Assembly (NCBI GenBank): GCA_011390465.1
Contig: JAABSH010000034.1
Coordinates: 1 to 41,321 of the forward strand
DNA from: Desulfobacteraceae bacterium
GTDB lineage: Bacteria > Desulfobacterota > Desulfobacteria > Desulfobacterales > Desulfosalsimonadaceae
Reading direction: 5' to 3'
DNA: 41,321 bases
The notes under the pieces were generated by a model. That model saw only the letters and a list, made by a program, of their open reading frames with translations, made no database searches and was not told where the DNA came from. A program made the translations under genes and the position numbers. The number at the start of each line of letters is the position of its first letter. The first letter of the stretch is position 1. Shown piece after piece: positions 31,433 through 38,958 of the stretch.

Positions 31433-32578
31433 TTACACCAGAGGCGTGGGAACAAACAGTTCATGATGCAGGTTTAAAACGTAACGATCCGTAATGCTTG
31501 CAATAAAATCAGCAATAATCCGCTCCCTGGGCACTTTGTCGCTGTACTGCATATCCAGTTCCATGCCGCTGACCCGGGCATCCAGGTCTTTTGGATGGTT
31601 CAAAAAATGGGTGTAGATTTCCGAGATCATTTTTTTTGCCTTGACAAATTCCGCGTGCACCCGGCTGGACCGGTAGACCTTTTCATAGAGAAATTCCCGC
31701 AGATCCGTCATGGCCGCAAACACCGGCTCGCTCAGTTGCAGATCCACATGATTGTCTTTTATCCGGCTGGTATAAATAATATCCCGGATCATGGTGGTGG
31801 CCCGCTGGGAATGGGATTTCCCCAGAATTTCAGGGCAGGAGGCCGGCAATTGATCCCGGGTGATGACGCCGCTTCGGATGGCATCATCCAGGTCATGGTT
31901 CAGGTAGGCGATAATATCCGCCACCCGCACCACCAGCCCTTCCACGGTGCAGGCCCGCTCACTGTCATCCGACGGCAGAATGCTGCCGAATCCCTTGGAA
32001 TGCTTTACAATCCCGTCCCGAACCTCATAGGTGAGATTCAGCCCTTGCCCATGGCGCTCCAGAACATCCACCACCCGCAGGCTCTGGATATTGTGAGAAA
32101 AATCCGGTGAGAAAATCTCCTTGAGCGCGGTTTCCCCCGAGTGCCCAAAAGGCGTGTGCCCAAGATCATGGCCCAGGGCAATGGCCTCCACCAGATCTTC
32201 ATTCAATCGCAAGGCCCGGCTGATGGTTCTGGCAACTTCGGAAACCTCCAGGGTGTGGGTCAGGCGGGTGCGGTAATGATCCCCCAGGGGAGACAGAAAA
32301 ACCTGGGTTTTGTGCTTTAACCGCCTGAAAGAGTTTGAAAAAACAATCCTGTCCCGATCCTGCTGATATACGGTCCGGACCGGACAGGGATCTTCCGGCC
32401 GGGTCCGTCCCCGGGATTTAACGGAAAGCTGGCCAAAAGGCGAAATAAACGAGGCTTCCCGTTGTTCAAATTCTTCCCGGATAGAGGGATCCGCGGAGAT
32501 GATTTTTAAATTCTGGTTAATGGTTTTTACGTCATACATCATGTCAGCACAGTTGCCGGATACCGCCCCTGAGGACAT
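31433..32578 (-). CDS. dgt: Deoxyguanosinetriphosphate triphosphohydrolase-like protein
   Basis: The 381-residue protein has the HD-domain dGTPase signature: RIVFSNSFRRLKHKTQVF, RTRLTHTLEVSEVART (His108) and IALGHDLGHTPFGHSGE (His137-Asp138), with VRVADIIAYLNHDLDDAI carrying the fourth metal ligand. It hydrolyses dNTP to deoxynucleoside and triphosphate, controlling dNTP pools. It is the type 2 dNTPase size rather than the longer E. coli Dgt. The start is uncertain: ATG 32578 or the MM pair at 32542 (MMYDVKT), neither with a good ribosome site. The 138-bp gap to the Dus gene upstream is AT-rich and probably holds its promoter. Confidence 0.92.
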   Translation of the reverse strand: MSSGAVSGNCADMMYDVKTINQNLKIISADPSIREEFEQREASFISPFGQLSVKSRGRTRPEDPCPVRTVYQQDRDRIVFSNSFRRLKHKTQVFLSPLGDHYRTRLTHTLEVSEVARTISRALRLNEDLVEAIALGHDLGHTPFGHSGETALKEIFSPDFSHNIQSLRVVDVLERHGQGLNLTYEVRDGIVKHSKGFGSILPSDDSERACTVEGLVVRVADIIAYLNHDLDDAIRSGVITRDQLPASCPEILGKSHSQRATTMIRDIIYTSRIKDNHVDLQLSEPVFAAMTDLREFLYEKVYRSSRVHAEFVKAKKMISEIYTHFLNHPKDLDARVSGMELDMQYSDKVPRERIIADFIASITDRYVLNLHHELFVPTPLV

Positions 32579-32716
32579 TCCGGCATATTATGGGTTATGT
32601 TGCGACCTTAAAATTTCCGGTCTTGCTGTTTTTTGTTTATATCCATATTTTAGCTATATCCACAGGTCAAAAAAAATGTAAAGTATTTGTTGTTATTTTT
32701 ACAAATCCGGGCAGGT

Positions 32717-33739
32717 TCATTGAAACAGATTCAGATTGGGCCGGAGGCTCAGTTCCGGGTGCTGATCAAAAAAATCATTTACAATGGTCCCTGCTTCTGA
32801 AAACGTCTCCGCATTGCGGATTTTTTTAAAAAAACTGTGGCCGAACCGAAACAGGGCCGCCTGGTACACTGCGATTTTTTTAAATTTCCGAAGGGCTGCA
32901 ACAGGTTCATAATGGGCCCCAAGAAGTGCCATCATCTGAAGCATGCTCCTGCGGTGGCGCTCCAAATCCGGGGACATGCCCGAACGCCACGCGGCAAACA
33001 CCCAGGGCGCGGCCGCAGCCATCCGTCCCAGACACACCCCGTCGCAACCCGTGGTCTCAAGCATTTGTTCGCAATCGGTTTCCGTAAATATCTCGCCATT
33101 GCCGAACACCGGAATTCCCACCGCCTGTTTCACCTGGCCGATATACGCCCACCGGGGCGGCCGGGACCGTCGGTCCGGGGCCGTGCGGGGATGAAAAATC
33201 AGCGCGTCCGCGCCCGCGTCCTCAAACCGGCGGGCCAGGGCAACCGCCGCATCCGGCCGGTCCTCCCACCCGGTGCGGAATTTAACGGTCAGTGGAATAT
33301 CGATTGCTTTCCGGACCACCCGGACGATCTTTACCGCCAGATCCGGGGTTCTGAGCAGGGCCGCCCCGCAGTTTCGTTTGCAGATGGCTGCCACGGAACA
33401 CCCGAAATTCAGATCCACTCCGAAAAATCCTTCCCCTGCCACCCGTTTTGCAGCCAGGGCCATGATTTCCGGATCAGAGCCGAAAATCTGGCACACCAGA
33501 TGGTCCAGCTCCGCGTCCCGCCACCGGAATACCGGCGATACCTGCCGGTTTTCATGGGGCAGCGCGCCGGCGCTGCACATTTCCGTGTACAGCAGGCTGC
33601 ATCCGCCAAAGCTGTCCACCAGTTCCCGAAACGCCACATGGGTCAGCCCGGCCATGGGCGCCAGCACCAGACGGCCGTCAATTTCACGATTGCCGATAAC
33701 AAGGGGGGTATTGATGAATTTCCGAATGGCTTCTTTCAT
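32717..33739 (-). CDS. tRNA-dihydrouridine synthase, DusB-like
   Basis: The 340-residue protein has LVLAPMAGLTHVAFREL (FMN barrel start), QIFGSDPEIMALAA, GVDLNFGCSVAAICKRNCGAALL with catalytic Cys114, PLTVKFRTGW, IFHPRTAPD, VFGNGEIFT and DGVCLGRMAAAAPW. It reduces uridine to dihydrouridine in tRNA with FMN and NADPH. The usual NxGCP is NFGCS here, with two additional nearby Cys (120, 124), a modest departure. It starts 18 bp past the RelE-like toxin stop and may be read through from the toxin-antitoxin promoter. Confidence 0.92.
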   Translation of the reverse strand: MKEAIRKFINTPLVIGNREIDGRLVLAPMAGLTHVAFRELVDSFGGCSLLYTEMCSAGALPHENRQVSPVFRWRDAELDHLVCQIFGSDPEIMALAAKRVAGEGFFGVDLNFGCSVAAICKRNCGAALLRTPDLAVKIVRVVRKAIDIPLTVKFRTGWEDRPDAAVALARRFEDAGADALIFHPRTAPDRRSRPPRWAYIGQVKQAVGIPVFGNGEIFTETDCEQMLETTGCDGVCLGRMAAAAPWVFAAWRSGMSPDLERHRRSMLQMMALLGAHYEPVAALRKFKKIAVYQAALFRFGHSFFKKIRNAETFSEAGTIVNDFFDQHPELSLRPNLNLFQ

Positions 33740-33757
33740 GGGTGGGGTATCGGGGCG

Positions 33758-34042
33758 TTATTTTCTTTTTGCGGCGGAACGGTAAATTTCCTTGTCTCTG
33801 CGGGGGCCCACTGCCAGCACATAGACAATAACCTGTTTCTCAGCCACCTGATATACCACGCGACACTCACCGACCCGCAATTTTCGAAAACCGGAAAGAC
33901 CGCCGGACAATGGCGCGCCAAAACACAGGGGGTCCCTGGTCAGTTTCTCATCAATGGCCTTCACAATTCTGCGGGCCATGGCAGGGCCAACGCTTTCAAG
34001 ATCTTCTGCAACGTCATGGTGGTACAAAATGCTCCAGCTCAT
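33758..34042 (-). CDS. RelE/ParE-family toxin
   Basis: The 94-residue basic protein has the RelE pattern: YHHDVAEDLESVGPAMARRIVKAIDEKLTRDP, then LSGFRKLRVGECRVVYQVAEKQVIVYVLAVGPRRDKEIYR. The Arg residues of LRVGECRVVY and the C-terminal basic tail match RelE mRNA-cleaving toxins. Its ATG overlaps the antitoxin stop by four bases, the usual coupling. Ribosome-dependent mRNA cleavage is assumed from the family. Confidence 0.88.
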   Translation of the reverse strand: MSWSILYHHDVAEDLESVGPAMARRIVKAIDEKLTRDPLCFGAPLSGGLSGFRKLRVGECRVVYQVAEKQVIVYVLAVGPRRDKEIYRSAAKRK

Positions 34043-34311
34043 GCCCCGAATTTCTCCATGATCCGGCTGTGGGACACGGCCTTTTTCTCATCAAAGGTTT
34101 CCAGCCGCGCCACGGCAAGCGCTGCCAGCCGGAGATCCTCGATTTCCTCCTGCAAGGCCTCGTAGTTGTCCATGGACATCAAAATCGCCTTGGGACTGTT
34201 ATTCTTTAAAATAATGAATGTTTCCGCATCCCCCCTTTCCAGTGCATCCAAAGTAGCAGCGGTTTTTTTGGAAAGCGCGGTGGCGGAAAGATAATCTGTG
34301 GCTTTTGGCAT
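34039..34311 (-). CDS. Antitoxin of the Phd/YefM-RelB type
   Basis: The 90-residue acidic protein has a short N-terminal beta-helix DNA-binding region (SATALSKKTAATLDALERGD, then TFIILKNNSPKAILMSMDNYEAL) characteristic of Phd/YefM, followed by a disordered toxin-binding tail (DLRLAALAVARLETFDE). It precedes the toxin, as normal. AAGGAGC gives a good ribosome site. A promoter and palindrome directly upstream suit autoregulation. Confidence 0.87.
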   Translation of the reverse strand: MPKATDYLSATALSKKTAATLDALERGDAETFIILKNNSPKAILMSMDNYEALQEEIEDLRLAALAVARLETFDEKKAVSHSRIMEKFGA

Positions 34312-34347
34312 ATGGCAATGCTCCTTAAAAGTGATTCTACTTAAATC

Positions 34348-34359
34348 TGATAATTATCA
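34348..34359. promoter_or_regulatory. Candidate autoregulatory operator of the toxin-antitoxin module
   Basis: TGATAATTATCA is a perfect 12-bp palindrome located just after the -10 box, over the predicted transcription start, where antitoxin-toxin complexes usually bind. Confidence 0.5.
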
Positions 34360-34361
34360 TT

Positions 34362-34390
34362 ATAATAATCCGATAACTGTGTCTTGTCAA
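34362..34390 (-). promoter_or_regulatory. Predicted promoter of the toxin-antitoxin module
   Basis: On the minus strand a consensus TTGACA (34390-34385), an exact 17-base spacer and TATTAT (34367-34362) lie about 50 bases before the antitoxin ATG. It is one of the strongest sigma-70-like promoters in the window. Confidence 0.65.
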
Positions 34391-34411
34391 TCAAACCGAG
34401 CACCAGACCAA

Positions 34412-35503
34412 TCATTTCAGCACATCGCCAAACTCCGCAAGGGCCGTGTCAATGGGAATGGCAAATCCCATGCCTTCAAATTTCCGGGTCAGCTCTTTTA
34501 AGGTGTTGATTCCCACCACTTCACCGTTCTCATTCACCAGGGGGCCGCCGGAGTTGCCGGGATAAATCTGGGCATTGGTCTGAATGTAGCCCTTTGCAAA
34601 CCCGGACACTGTGCCGTCTTTCATGGTATCTGAAATGTTCAACGGACTGCCGATGGCCCAGACACGCTGGCGCTGGGATACCTGCGCCCGATGTGCCGCT
34701 GGAATAAAAGGGGTTTTGCAGCCGCTCACCTTGAGCAGGGCCAGATCATGGCGGTCGCTGGCCCGGACCAGATAGGCATAGAGGGTTTCGCCATTTTTAA
34801 GGGTAATTTCAAAACTCCGGGCAACCCCGGCCACTGCCTGCCGGCCTTCAAAATCGGTTTTTTCAGACTCATATTGTTGTTTCCGGCGCTCGAAATCCGC
34901 CTTCTGCCGTTCAAAGTCTTTTTTAACTGCCTGGTAATAAGCCATCCGATCCTCATACTGCTGTTTCAATCTTTCTTTTTGCGAAGACCGGTCCGGCATT
35001 TTTTCAAGAACCGCGGCCATTTCTTCCAGCACATCTTTTTCCGCCGCCAGCCGGCTGGCCTGAACGGCCATGTCGGCTTTCGCAACGTCCACCTGAGTGT
35101 CAATTTTCGAAATGGCCGCCGCCACCTGCTCCGCGCGGTGTTCGTCCCCATAAAGCACATGCCGGTTGGTCAAAAGATACCCATCATTTGAAATAAAAAA
35201 CCCCGAACCGGTTCCCGCCGGTGTTGTCACCGTCACCGTGGCCATGGCTGCGGCATCTACCGCATTTTCAGGATGATACTGGTCTTGCAGCATTTTTTTC
35301 AAATCCTGTATTCCGTCGCGCCTCTCGATCATGCCATCCATTTTTGTTGCTTCATTTGCATCAACCTCCGGCGGGGTATCGGTAAACACCCAATTGCCGT
35401 CTGCATCCTGAAACTGATAAATGTCAGCAAAAACCGGTTTTTCGCCCGCCAGCAGAATAACAGCCGCCAGCACCCAAAAATATTGCCATAAAGTTTTTTT
35501 CAC
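34412..35503 (-). CDS. Secreted trypsin-like serine protease with DUF4124 and an inserted coiled coil
   Basis: The 363-residue protein starts at GTG (35503) with AGGAG seven bases upstream. A signal peptide (1-26, ending PVFA) is followed by a DUF4124-like segment (DIYQFQDADGNWVFTDTPPE, 27-46). The protease triad is His115 (TNRHV), Asp253 (RHDLALLKV) and Ser318 (YPGNSGGPLV). Between His and Asp lies a charged heptad-rich coiled coil of about 110 residues (120-228, repeats like DFERQKADFERRKQQYESEK), where ordinary S1 or DegP-like proteases have a few dozen. It should act in the periplasm. No PDZ domain is present. The coiled coil may drive oligomerisation or gate activity. The promoter is predicted upstream. 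Confidence 0.85.
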   Translation of the reverse strand: MKKTLWQYFWVLAAVILLAGEKPVFADIYQFQDADGNWVFTDTPPEVDANEATKMDGMIERRDGIQDLKKMLQDQYHPENAVDAAAMATVTVTTPAGTGSGFFISNDGYLLTNRHVLYGDEHRAEQVAAAISKIDTQVDVAKADMAVQASRLAAEKDVLEEMAAVLEKMPDRSSQKERLKQQYEDRMAYYQAVKKDFERQKADFERRKQQYESEKTDFEGRQAVAGVARSFEITLKNGETLYAYLVRASDRHDLALLKVSGCKTPFIPAAHRAQVSQRQRVWAIGSPLNISDTMKDGTVSGFAKGYIQTNAQIYPGNSGGPLVNENGEVVGINTLKELTRKFEGMGFAIPIDTALAEFGDVLK

Positions 35504-35605
35504 GGTCCTGCTCCTTTGATTTTTTTCATGTTTTGCTTGCCCACAGGATAAATATTACTATAAAAGCCCTGCTATTCATACTTTATTTTCCCTTTAAAGA
35601 ATGAT

Positions 35606-35635
35606 ATTAAAATCTTTTAAAACATAACCTGTCAA
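35606..35635 (-). promoter_or_regulatory. Predicted promoter of the protease gene
   Basis: On the minus strand TTGACA (35635-35630), an 18-base spacer and TTTAAT (35611-35606) lie about 100 bases before the GTG start, in the AT-rich divergent gap 35504-35692. Confidence 0.45.
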
Positions 35636-35692
35636 AAAATTTAACAATTTATTTATAAATGCAATTTTATCCATCCGGATGCAGGAGGAAAT

Positions 35693-36514
35693 ATGAGCGA
35701 CTATCAGTTTTATCTTGTTGAAAAAAAACCCCCCATTGCCTGGGTGTATCTTAACCGGCCGGAGAAAAAAAATGCCATGAATCCGCCGGCATGGAAGGAA
35801 ACCCTTCCCATTTTCGCGGATCTGGACAAAGACCCGGAAATCCGGGCCGTCATTGTCAGCGGCAAAGGAAACTGCTTCACCGGCGGCATTGATCTGGTGG
35901 AAATGGCAATGGAGCTTCCGGAATTAATGGACAAAGGCCAAAAAGGCGGCGTCAAATGGCGGCTCATCAAAAAAATACGGGCCCTGCAGGACACCATGAG
36001 CTGCATTGAATGGTGCCGGAAGCCGGTGATCGCGGCCATTCACGGATACTGCATCGGCGCGGGCCTGGATATGGCCACTGCCTGCGATATCCGCCTGTGT
36101 TCGGCAGACGCAGAATTTTCCCTTAAAGAAGCCGCGGTCAGTTTTGTGGCGGATGTGGGGGTGCTACAGCGGATACCGTTGATCGTGGGTCAGGGCATTG
36201 CCCGGGAACTGGCATATACGGCCCGGCATTTTGACGCCAGGCGGGCCAAAGAAATTCTGCTGGTCAATGAGGTGTTTGACGATCACGCCGCGCTCATGAA
36301 AGGGGCCGAAGCCCTTGCCGTAAGCATTGCGGAAAATTCGCCCCTGGCGGTGGAAGCATCCAAGGAAGTGCTCAATTACGGGGTGGGGAAATCCGTTGAC
36401 GACGGTCTGAGATATGTGGCCTCCATCAGTGCCAACATTATTCCGTCCAATGACCTGTTTGAGGCGTTTACGGCATTTGGCGAAAAACGAAAACCCAAAT
36501 TCACCGGGGAGTAA
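35693..36514 (+). CDS. Crotonase-family protein with the dienoyl-CoA isomerase triad
   Basis: The 273-residue protein has the crotonase oxyanion-hole segments FTGGIDL (62-68) and HGYCIGAGLDMATACDIRLC (117-136). Three acidic residues, Asp126, Glu146 (SLKEAAVSF) and Asp154 (VADVGVLQRIP), have spacings of 20 and 8, the same as Asp176, Glu196 and Asp204 of delta3,5-delta2,4-dienoyl-CoA isomerase (ECH1). It probably moves double bonds in unsaturated-fatty-acid oxidation rather than hydrating enoyl-CoA. GCAGGAGGAAAT is a strong ribosome site. No copy of the TetR operator lies upstream, so it may not belong to that regulon. RimO follows after 30 bp. Confidence 0.87.
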   Translation: MSDYQFYLVEKKPPIAWVYLNRPEKKNAMNPPAWKETLPIFADLDKDPEIRAVIVSGKGNCFTGGIDLVEMAMELPELMDKGQKGGVKWRLIKKIRALQDTMSCIEWCRKPVIAAIHGYCIGAGLDMATACDIRLCSADAEFSLKEAAVSFVADVGVLQRIPLIVGQGIARELAYTARHFDARRAKEILLVNEVFDDHAALMKGAEALAVSIAENSPLAVEASKEVLNYGVGKSVDDGLRYVASISANIIPSNDLFEAFTAFGEKRKPKFTGE

Positions 36515-36544
36515 TTCGCCATCAACACCCATCTGAGCATTTAT

Positions 36545-37858
36545 ATGAGCAACCTGGGGTGCGCCAGAAATCTGGTGGACAGTGAAGTCATGACCGGCGA
36601 GATCTCTGCGGCGGGGTTCGGCTTTACCCTGGACCCGGCAGCGGCAGACATCATCATTGTCAATACGTGCAGTTTTATCGCGTCCGCAGTGGATGAATCC
36701 GTGGATGAAATTCTGGAACTGGCGGAATTTAAAAACACGGGCCAATGCAGGCAATTTATTGTGGCCGGATGCCTTCCCGAACGATTCGGAAAAGATCTGG
36801 CCGACGCCTTGCCCGAAGTGGATGTTTTTCTGGGAACCGGGGCCTTCGATAAAATAACTGAAATTTTGACCGGCCCGGTGAAACCCGGCACCTGTGTGCT
36901 GCCGCCGCCATCCGATCTCCCCCTGCAGACCCGTCACACCCGGCGGATACCGTCCACGGTGGGCATGGCCTACATCAAAGCCACGGAAGGATGCAACCGA
37001 GGCTGCACCTATTGCATGATTCCCCGGCTCCGGGGCCGTCTGCGCAGCCGGCCCATAGCAGACATTGAAGCAGAAGCCCGACATCTGGTTGCCGCAGGAT
37101 TCAAAGAGCTGGTAATCATCGGCCAGGACACGGGCTGCTTTGGACGGGATCTGGGAAAAGATGTTTGCCTTTCCCGGCTTCTGGAACGGCTGGCCGCCAT
37201 CTCGCCGGACGTCTGGATCCGGTTTTTATACGGATCACCGGACACAACAGACAATGATCTCATCAACACCATTGCGGCCCATGACAATATCTGCGCCTAT
37301 TTTGACATTCCGGTGCAGCATGCCGCAAGCCAGATTTTAAAGCGCATGGGCCGGCCCTATGATAAAGCCGATCTTGTCCGTCTCTTTGACAATATCCGCG
37401 CGATCATTCCGGATGCGACTCTCCGCACCACCCTGATGACGGGATTTCCAGGGGAAACCGAATGCGATTTTGAAGAAATGATGTTATTGATGCAGACGGT
37501 TCAATTTGACCATGTGGGCGCATTTGTGTATTCAGATGATGAGACCCTGCCGTCTCACGGGCTTTCCGGCCATGTTCCGAAAAAAACTGCAAAAATTCGG
37601 CATGACCGGCTGATGCGGGCTCAGGCAAAAATATCCGCTGAAAAAAACCAGCGACATGTCGGTCATACCTATCCGGTGCTGGTGGAAGAACAGATCGAAC
37701 CCGGCCTGTATGCCGGCCGCACCATGTTTCAGGCCCCGGAAGTGGACGGCATTGTCTATGTTGACACCCCGGAGGCAGTCATTGGAGACTTTTGCAACGT
37801 GCAGATAACAGATGCGCTTGAATATGACCTTCGGGGTACAATGGTAAATGATGAATGA
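36545..37858 (+). CDS. rimO: Ribosomal protein S12 methylthiotransferase (radical SAM)
   Basis: The 437-residue protein has the UPF0004 domain (LGCARNLVDSEVM; VNTCSFI; AGCLPERF, each with a cluster-binding Cys), the radical SAM motif CNRGCTYC and a C-terminal TRAM domain. RimO adds a methylthio group to Asp88 of S12 using two [4Fe-4S] clusters. The ATG start leaves only MSN before LGC, whereas family members have several residues of beta strand. The frame is open upstream to 36521 (INTHLSIYMSN), where an ATC codon sits nine bases after GGGGAG, so an AUC start is possible. The 3' end runs into a heptamer repeat and ispB-like gene. Confidence 0.94.
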   Translation: MSNLGCARNLVDSEVMTGEISAAGFGFTLDPAAADIIIVNTCSFIASAVDESVDEILELAEFKNTGQCRQFIVAGCLPERFGKDLADALPEVDVFLGTGAFDKITEILTGPVKPGTCVLPPPSDLPLQTRHTRRIPSTVGMAYIKATEGCNRGCTYCMIPRLRGRLRSRPIADIEAEARHLVAAGFKELVIIGQDTGCFGRDLGKDVCLSRLLERLAAISPDVWIRFLYGSPDTTDNDLINTIAAHDNICAYFDIPVQHAASQILKRMGRPYDKADLVRLFDNIRAIIPDATLRTTLMTGFPGETECDFEEMMLLMQTVQFDHVGAFVYSDDETLPSHGLSGHVPKKTAKIRHDRLMRAQAKISAEKNQRHVGHTYPVLVEEQIEPGLYAGRTMFQAPEVDGIVYVDTPEAVIGDFCNVQITDALEYDLRGTMVNDE

Positions 37859-37881
37859 TGAATGGTGAATGATGAACGATG
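37847..37881 (+). repeat. Five tandem AATGATG heptamers across the rimO stop
   Basis: Bases 37847-37881 read as AATGATG, AATGATG, AATGGTG, AATGATG and AACGATG. The first two units include the last codons and TGA of rimO, and the rest fill most of the gap before GGTGAG, the ribosome site of the next gene. Copy-number changes would alter the rimO end and the spacing to the next gene. Confidence 0.8.
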
Positions 37882-37891
37882 GTGAGATGAT

Positions 37892-38872
37892 ATGAGCCGC
37901 CTGAAAGAACAGCTTCTGCTGAGGGTCGCAACCGATTTAAATCATATTGAAACAGCGCTCGAACAAAACCTGAATCCCCATCTGGACATGGTGCGGGAAG
38001 TGGCCGGGCATCTTATTTTCAGCGGCGGAAAGCGCATCCGGCCGCTTTTGAATCTCCTGTGCGCGCGCCTTTGCGGGTACACGGATCCGTTTATCCATAA
38101 ATTTTCAACCATTGTGGAATTTCTGCACACCGCCACCCTGCTGCATGACGACGTGGTAGACGAAGCTGCCATCCGCCGGGGAAAACCCGTAGCCCATGCC
38201 ATCTGGGGGGCGCCGGTGACGGTGCTGGTGGGAGATTTTCTCCTGGCCCGAGCCCTGTATATTGCCGCGGAAACGAAAAATCCGAAAATCATCCAGGTCA
38301 TTGCGGAAATCACGGAAAGCATGTGTCAGGGAGAAATCATCCAGCTGGTCAAAAAAGGCGACCCCGGCCTGAGTGAAGCCGAATACATGGATGTGATCCG
38401 CCGCAAAACCGGATTTCTGATCCAGGGAGCCTGCCAGACCGGCGCCATCCTGGCCGGCGCGCCCATGGATGTGGAGCAGAAACTCGCGGATTTCGGGTAT
38501 CACATCGGCATGGTGTTTCAAATCGCAGACGATCTGCTGGATTATACGGCAGATACAAAAACCCTGGGCAAGGCCGTCGGCGCGGATCTGCGGGAAGGCA
38601 AACTCACGCTTCCGGTCATTTACACCCTGGCCCATGCCGGCGCCAAAGACCGGACATGGATGGAAAAAATCATTTCAGATAAAGCGTTTACCGAACCTGA
38701 ATTTGAACGGCTGATCCGCCTGATGCAGGATACCGGCGGTATCGCTTACTGCCGCAAGATTGCAGAGGAGCACGTTCAGACGGCAAAAAACATCATTTGC
38801 TCATTTACAGCTTCGGACACCACTGAAACGCTTTTAATGATAGCGGATTACACGTTAAACCGAAATGCCTGA
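37892..38872 (+). CDS. Polyprenyl (probably octaprenyl/heptaprenyl) diphosphate synthase
   Basis: The 326-residue protein has both aspartate-rich motifs of trans-prenyltransferases: LLHDDVVDEA (Asp86, 87, 90) and QIADDLLDYT (Asp213, 214, 217), plus SGGKRIRPLL and KTGFLIQGACQTGAIL. Small residues before the first motif (EFLHTATLLHDD) fit a long-chain enzyme making the menaquinone side chain, of the IspB/HepT group. The quinone would be the acceptor for the ETF oxidoreductase encoded at 13785-15860, a link by pathway only. GGTGAG lies before the ATG at 37892. Confidence 0.92.
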   Translation: MSRLKEQLLLRVATDLNHIETALEQNLNPHLDMVREVAGHLIFSGGKRIRPLLNLLCARLCGYTDPFIHKFSTIVEFLHTATLLHDDVVDEAAIRRGKPVAHAIWGAPVTVLVGDFLLARALYIAAETKNPKIIQVIAEITESMCQGEIIQLVKKGDPGLSEAEYMDVIRRKTGFLIQGACQTGAILAGAPMDVEQKLADFGYHIGMVFQIADDLLDYTADTKTLGKAVGADLREGKLTLPVIYTLAHAGAKDRTWMEKIISDKAFTEPEFERLIRLMQDTGGIAYCRKIAEEHVQTAKNIICSFTASDTTETLLMIADYTLNRNA

Positions 38873-38958
38873 TCCAAACGGCAGCAACCTGGTCTTCACA
38901 CAACCCCATAAAACCATGGCCCGCCTTTTACCATACTGAATCCGGAGGTTAATTGTCC

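Noticed and set aside
32837-34165. 442-residue plus-strand ORF
   Set aside because: It runs antisense across the Dus, toxin and antitoxin genes; no domain is visible.
37847-37881. TetR operator in the AATGATG heptamers
   Set aside because: They contain TGAATGA half-sites but only in direct orientation; the paired TTCATTCA half is absent.
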